From Thermoplasmata archaeon (GTDB lineage: Archaea; Thermoplasmatota; Thermoplasmata; Thermoplasmatales; Thermoplasmataceae), in NCBI GenBank assembly GCA_021846695.1, contig JAJZWN010000015.1:1-27263 (forward strand): a stretch of 27,263 bases of DNA, written 5' to 3'. How positions within the stretch are numbered: position 1 is the stretch's first letter; each line of letters starts with the position of its first letter. This document shows, one piece after another, positions 24,541 through 27,263 of this stretch. The notes below the pieces were generated by a model, which was given only the letters and a program-made list of their open reading frames with translations, ran no database searches and was not told the origin of the DNA. The translations under genes were made by a program, and so were the position numbers.

Positions 24541-24797
24541 TAATGTATAGTAACTGTACATATTGTTATAACTTATGTTTAGTATGATATACAATTTGAT
24601 ATAGTTTTAAAGGGACTATTAGTGATGCTTCCAGTAGAGTGGGACAATGATAAAATAATTTATGGGTAGTGAGTTTACATGAGGATTTAGATATAAATGT
24701 GGTTCATATATCTGGCATGTAACTTCATTGTGGTGATACATTTCACATTGCCAGCCTGATGGCTTTTTCCTCAAAAAATGGTAATAACGGGAATTTA

Positions 24798-25115
24798 TCA
24801 ATCATATTTCAATGCAGAAAACTTCTTTGAGAGCTCGTCAAAAACCAAATTTCTTTTTTCTCCACTCAAATGAAATACTGTTTTAATTATTGCTTCATTT
24901 GTAATGGTAAAGATATAATTCAATTTAATCACGCTATCCTGAGCAGCTCCATCACTCCGGGATATTGGTATACCGTTCATTCTTGTGTTAGTTGTGATCC
25001 CGGCTATGATAACATTACCCCATTCCTCGAACAATATAAGGGCGGGACGAATTTTAGAATCATCGGAATCGGTGAATTTCACCCTTGTTATTACAACATC
25101 GCCTGGTTCAGGCAT
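24798..25115 (-). CDS. MazF/PemK-type endoribonuclease toxin
   Basis: 105 aa. PEPGDVVITRVKFTDSDDSK, RPALIL and NVIIAGITTNTR match the MazF/PemK fold (pGdivl..f...sgsK.RPalVl, then vi...iTs), and the later DSVIKLNYIFTITNEAIIKT matches the dSvi...ki.tid...i strand. It probably cleaves mRNA. It overlaps the ribbon-helix-helix antitoxin gene by eight bases (25108-25115), giving coupled translation. The 257 bp beyond its stop (24541-24797) hold nothing I can name. Confidence 0.8.
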   Translation of the reverse strand: MPEPGDVVITRVKFTDSDDSKIRPALILFEEWGNVIIAGITTNTRMNGIPISRSDGAAQDSVIKLNYIFTITNEAIIKTVFHLSGEKRNLVFDELSKKFSALKYD

Positions 25116-25332
25116 GTTCCCATCCCGAGTAATCTCCTTTTTCCCAAAGCTGTTTCATCCTCTCTTCCTGGGCCTTTTGTACAAAGGTTTCTAACTCTTT
25201 TGTTTCTTCTGCATATCTTATGAGATTGAGAATTGTTTCGCTGTAAGTTTCTCGCGGATATCTCTTAACTTTTTTAAGTGCTTCTACAACTGATTTATCC
25301 AGCTGAATTGTGGTGACTTCTGATTTTGACAC
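25108..25332 (-). CDS. Ribbon-helix-helix antitoxin
   Basis: 74 aa from a GTG start. The N-terminal strand-helix-helix reads TTIQLDKSVVEALKKVKR then ETYSETILNLIRYAEE, typical of RHH antitoxins; the charged tail (QEERMKQLWEKGDYSGWEHA) would contact the MazF-like toxin encoded next. The GTG at 25332 is supported by the TATA-like GGTATATAAT (25351-25360) 24 nt upstream on the minus strand, as for a leaderless mRNA. It likely represses its own promoter. Confidence 0.8.
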   Translation of the reverse strand: MSKSEVTTIQLDKSVVEALKKVKRYPRETYSETILNLIRYAEETKELETFVQKAQEERMKQLWEKGDYSGWEHA

Positions 25333-25350
25333 TATTAGTTATCTATATTT

Positions 25351-25360
25351 GGTATATAAT
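25351..25360 (-). promoter_or_regulatory. TATA box of the RHH/MazF pair
   Basis: On the minus strand this reads ATTATATACC, centred 24 nt before the GTG start at 25332. Confidence 0.45.
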
Positions 25361-25495
25361 GATTTATATGTTAATACATATTATATCAAATAATGTCTTT
25401 AAATTGTTTGGCTTTTTGATTATTCGAAAAATATATGGTTTCGCCCAAAGTTTCTTTCCAATTCCAAAACTTTTTGTATTGCAGGATTGACATAA

Positions 25496-25648
25496 AATAG
25501 AGAACAGATAACGTCAGCTGGTAAGGTTGATTCCAATGTAGAGTTGCATCTATTTAACTGGGATTTTCTTCAAACATACATTAGATTCAGAGGAATAAGG
25601 GCGGGCAGAATAGCTGGTCTTGATCATATTTACAGGAATATTAATTGA
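25496..25648 (+). other. Unassigned coding-like fragment
   Basis: A 50-codon open stretch without a start codon, including NVELHLFNWDFLQTYIRFRG and IRAGRIAGLDHIYRNIN before TGA 25646-25648. Its composition is protein-like and it sits in the 537-bp gap 25333-25869 next to a solo IS end, so it may be a remnant of a gene cut by a transposition event. I do not recognise it. Confidence 0.25.
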
Positions 25649-25708
25649 TCTGTCCTTAGAAGTAATACTTAACTCTGAATCTGTATATTCTATGAGAAAT
25701 GTGGGTTG

Positions 25709-25767
25709 TGTACCATATTATGTGTAAATATAAACCCCCTGTTACTAATGAAATGATCATTAAATAA
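25709..25767 (+). repeat. Solo left end of the IS256-type element
   Basis: 59 bp nearly identical to 2867-2925: TGTACCATATTATGTG, the AAATATAAACCCCCTGTTA core and GATCATTAAATA. The similarity then stops and there is no transposase or right end nearby. It is a scar left after most of a copy was deleted. Confidence 0.75.
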
Positions 25768-25869
25768 TTATAATAATTTTTAATGTTGTGGGCAGTATTA
25801 TAAAAATTAATGGGAAAATGGTTCAAAAAAATCATTAAAAGTATCCTGAAAGTTATATAGCACTAAAGA

Positions 25870-26385
25870 CTAATTCTTGACCTTAAGTTTATCACCAAAT
25901 ATTTCCCGCAGGATATTTTCGTAACTTGAAAATATCTCATCTTGCAGCTTTCCCCTCCCCTGAAAATTATTGTGGACAAGGTGAAATTTAATTTTTTCCC
26001 CCTTTGATTCCAGTAAAAGCTCTGGTAGAGAAAATGGATTTCCATTTGTGAGTTCAACTTTATCAATACTTGAACACTGGATCACTTTGAATTTTGGAGG
26101 TACTTCTTTTAGTTTTGATTCAAGATTCGCTTCTATCTCTTTACCCCTTTCTAGATTTTCTGCAATTAGGCTTTTCACTTCATCCTTTGTTACCTTATAA
26201 TTTGAAATCTCTCCTGCCACCGGGATCAGTCTGGAAGGATTATCCGTAGATGTATAAAACAAATCTGAGCGCCTCTCTTTTTTATCCATTACCAGAAATT
26301 GGTATATTTCCTCCTGCGTAAATATAAGATGGTAGGTTGTATTCCATAGCGATGCATTATCAATTGATCCAATAACATTAACCAT
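25870..26385 (-). CDS. Hypothetical protein
   Basis: 171 aa, soluble, alpha/beta in appearance: LWNTTYHLIFTQEEIYQFLV near the N-terminus; a charged helix VTKDEVKSLIAENLERGKEI in the middle; then strands (KFKVIQCSSIDKVELTNGNP; EKIKFHLVHNNFQGRGKLQD) and a helical C-terminus. The later part, with its regular strand pattern, could be a PH-like fold, but I do not recognise the family. A TATA-like CATATATAATAAAC (26401-26414) about 22 nt upstream on the minus strand supports the ATG. The 187-bp gap 26386-26572 holds only this promoter. Confidence 0.7.
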   Translation of the reverse strand: MVNVIGSIDNASLWNTTYHLIFTQEEIYQFLVMDKKERRSDLFYTSTDNPSRLIPVAGEISNYKVTKDEVKSLIAENLERGKEIEANLESKLKEVPPKFKVIQCSSIDKVELTNGNPFSLPELLLESKGEKIKFHLVHNNFQGRGKLQDEIFSSYENILREIFGDKLKVKN

Positions 26386-26572
26386 ATTTTCTTAATTTGC
26401 CATATATAATAAACTTTTTGATTTTGGGCATTGCCAAAAATTTGGTTGATTTTTTATGATTCATAACCAGCATATACATTTATATAAACTATACGTTATA
26501 TAATTTCTTTAGGTTTGTTTAACTTAAAACTGTCCATAACCACTCTCATCTCTGGATGCAGACAATCAGATA

Positions 26573-27178
26573 TCAAATAAGAAACAATAGTTTTTTTATT
26601 AGTTCCTTTCTGTCTTTGCCAGAAATACGTTCAAAAGTTGAATTGTCCTCTATGATTCCTCCATCCAGGAAGCCCCGCAGGAAATCAAATTTAGATATTA
26701 CTGAAGACAACCATTCAAATCTAGCAGAGTAAAACGTGTCACTAGAAAGTAACGCAATTATATCGCCACAATCCTTTGTGAATTTATCGTTCAAGTGATC
26801 CTTGTTTGTTGTATTTTCAAGCGACAAGTCATAGTGTCTATCCCATGCGGCTTTTAACTTTAGCAAGAAAAGCATCGAGATCTCCTGAACTATGACAATG
26901 AATTCAGGTTCAAATGAATAAGAAATATTTTTAGTAACAGTTTCGTATTTAAGTTCCATCAAATTGAGTGATTTGGATGTTACATGGAAGTGATCGTTTT
27001 TTGGCAGAAAGTCAAGATAAATATCTCCAGAATCCAAACTTTTCAAATATAGTGTGTTTCTTTCAGAATCCTTTTCTTTATTATATAGCGTGTCCAAACT
27101 TTCATAATTTGTTCGACAATTGCCATATTTATTAATTTGAAAATTATCAGTGGGATATGGAAGCGAACCACATCCCAT
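26573..27178 (-). CDS. Hypothetical protein, nucleotidyltransferase-like C-terminal half
   Basis: 201 aa. A stop codon two codons before ATG 27178 fixes the maximum start, and a TATA-like CTATTTTATCC (27195-27205) lies about 23 nt upstream. SLDSGDIYLDFLPKNDHF (about 47-64) has the strand-Asp pattern of a nucleotidyltransferase active-site region. EISMLFLLKLKAAWDRHYDL then KDCGDIIALL (about 98-144) matches the KLxAxxxR..KDxxDixxLL signature downstream of the catalytic domain in AbiEii-type and related nucleotidyltransferases. The GSxxxD motif is not clear, although the protein opens MGCGSLPYPT, so it may be a divergent or truncated member. No antitoxin partner is evident. Confidence 0.6.
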   Translation of the reverse strand: MGCGSLPYPTDNFQINKYGNCRTNYESLDTLYNKEKDSERNTLYLKSLDSGDIYLDFLPKNDHFHVTSKSLNLMELKYETVTKNISYSFEPEFIVIVQEISMLFLLKLKAAWDRHYDLSLENTTNKDHLNDKFTKDCGDIIALLSSDTFYSARFEWLSSVISKFDFLRGFLDGGIIEDNSTFERISGKDRKELIKKLLFLI

Positions 27179-27183
27179 TAATT

Positions 27184-27263
27184 ATGCAAAGGTTGGATAA
27201 AATAGTTGCGGAGGATAGAATCAGAAAGTACTCAAATAAACTTATTGTGAAGATTATTGTAAT
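27184..27263 (+). CDS. Possible gene start running off the window
   Basis: ATG 27184 opens MQRLDKIVAEDRIRKYSNKL and stays open to the last base. It overlaps the region I assign as the promoter of the minus-strand gene at 26573-27178, so both assignments cannot be fully right. Only 26 codons are visible, too few to judge. Confidence 0.25.
   Translation, partial: MQRLDKIVAEDRIRKYSNKLIVKIIV

Noticed and set aside
24870..25223. 117-codon plus-strand frame across the MazF/RHH genes
   Set aside because: Antisense to a well-supported toxin-antitoxin pair with the expected 8-bp overlap.

Overview
The window reads as a chromosomal segment of a low-GC, acidophilic Thermoplasmatales-type archaeon (Ferroplasma/Acidiplasma/Cuniculiplasma-like; inferred from content, no search was run). 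The reasons are heavy use of AGG/AGA and ATA codons, Sec11-type (Ser-His-Asp) signal peptidases, AbrB/PIN and RHH/MazF toxin-antitoxin pairs, FixC/FixX beside acyl-CoA dehydrogenase genes, and AT-rich TATA elements about 23-28 nt upstream of many start codons, as expected for leaderless archaeal mRNAs.

Layout. (1) 1-5.05 kb is an accessory island. On the minus strand, a small glycine/alanine-rich hydrophobic protein (117-122 aa) is followed after 54 bp by a 541-aa membrane protein that appears to join a SpoIIM/DUF95-like membrane region to a Sec11-type signal peptidase domain. This resembles circular-bacteriocin loci (hydrophobic precursor plus DUF95 membrane protein), with an S26 serine protease built in. 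The pair is bracketed by remnants of one ISH3-like insertion sequence. The right-hand copy was itself interrupted by an IS256-family element (2867-4127) whose transposase is broken in three places. A second S26 protease with the same C-terminal layout lies just beyond (4255-5052), and its 5' end looks frameshifted in an A7 tract. (2) 5.1-21.1 kb is a well-kept core region: an unknown protein; FixC-FixX; a RecB/Cas4-like PD-(D/E)XK nuclease; a purine-type phosphoribosyltransferase; two MFS transporters; acyl-CoA dehydrogenase; a DUF167 protein; a 2,4-dienoyl-CoA-reductase-like SDR; small membrane proteins; a YeeE/YedE sulfur-compound transporter with a small membrane partner; an M20 amidohydrolase; a proline racemase/hydroxyproline epimerase; and an unknown zinc-ribbon protein. 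(3) 21.4-27.3 kb is accessory and decaying: a VapBC pair, an ABC ATPase pseudogene, an MFS pseudogene, an AAA_14/DUF4143-type ATPase pseudogene, an RHH/MazF pair, a solo IS256-type end, and two unrecognised genes, one with a nucleotidyltransferase-like tail.

How the genes fit together. Acyl-CoA dehydrogenase, the dienoyl-CoA-reductase-like SDR and FixCX fit acyl-chain oxidation feeding electrons to the quinone pool; the ETF subunits are not in this window. The M20 hydrolase and the racemase fit peptide/amino-acid scavenging by a heterotroph. The most novel element is the 0.28-2.33 kb cassette, for which I infer a secreted, processed and possibly head-to-tail cyclised peptide.
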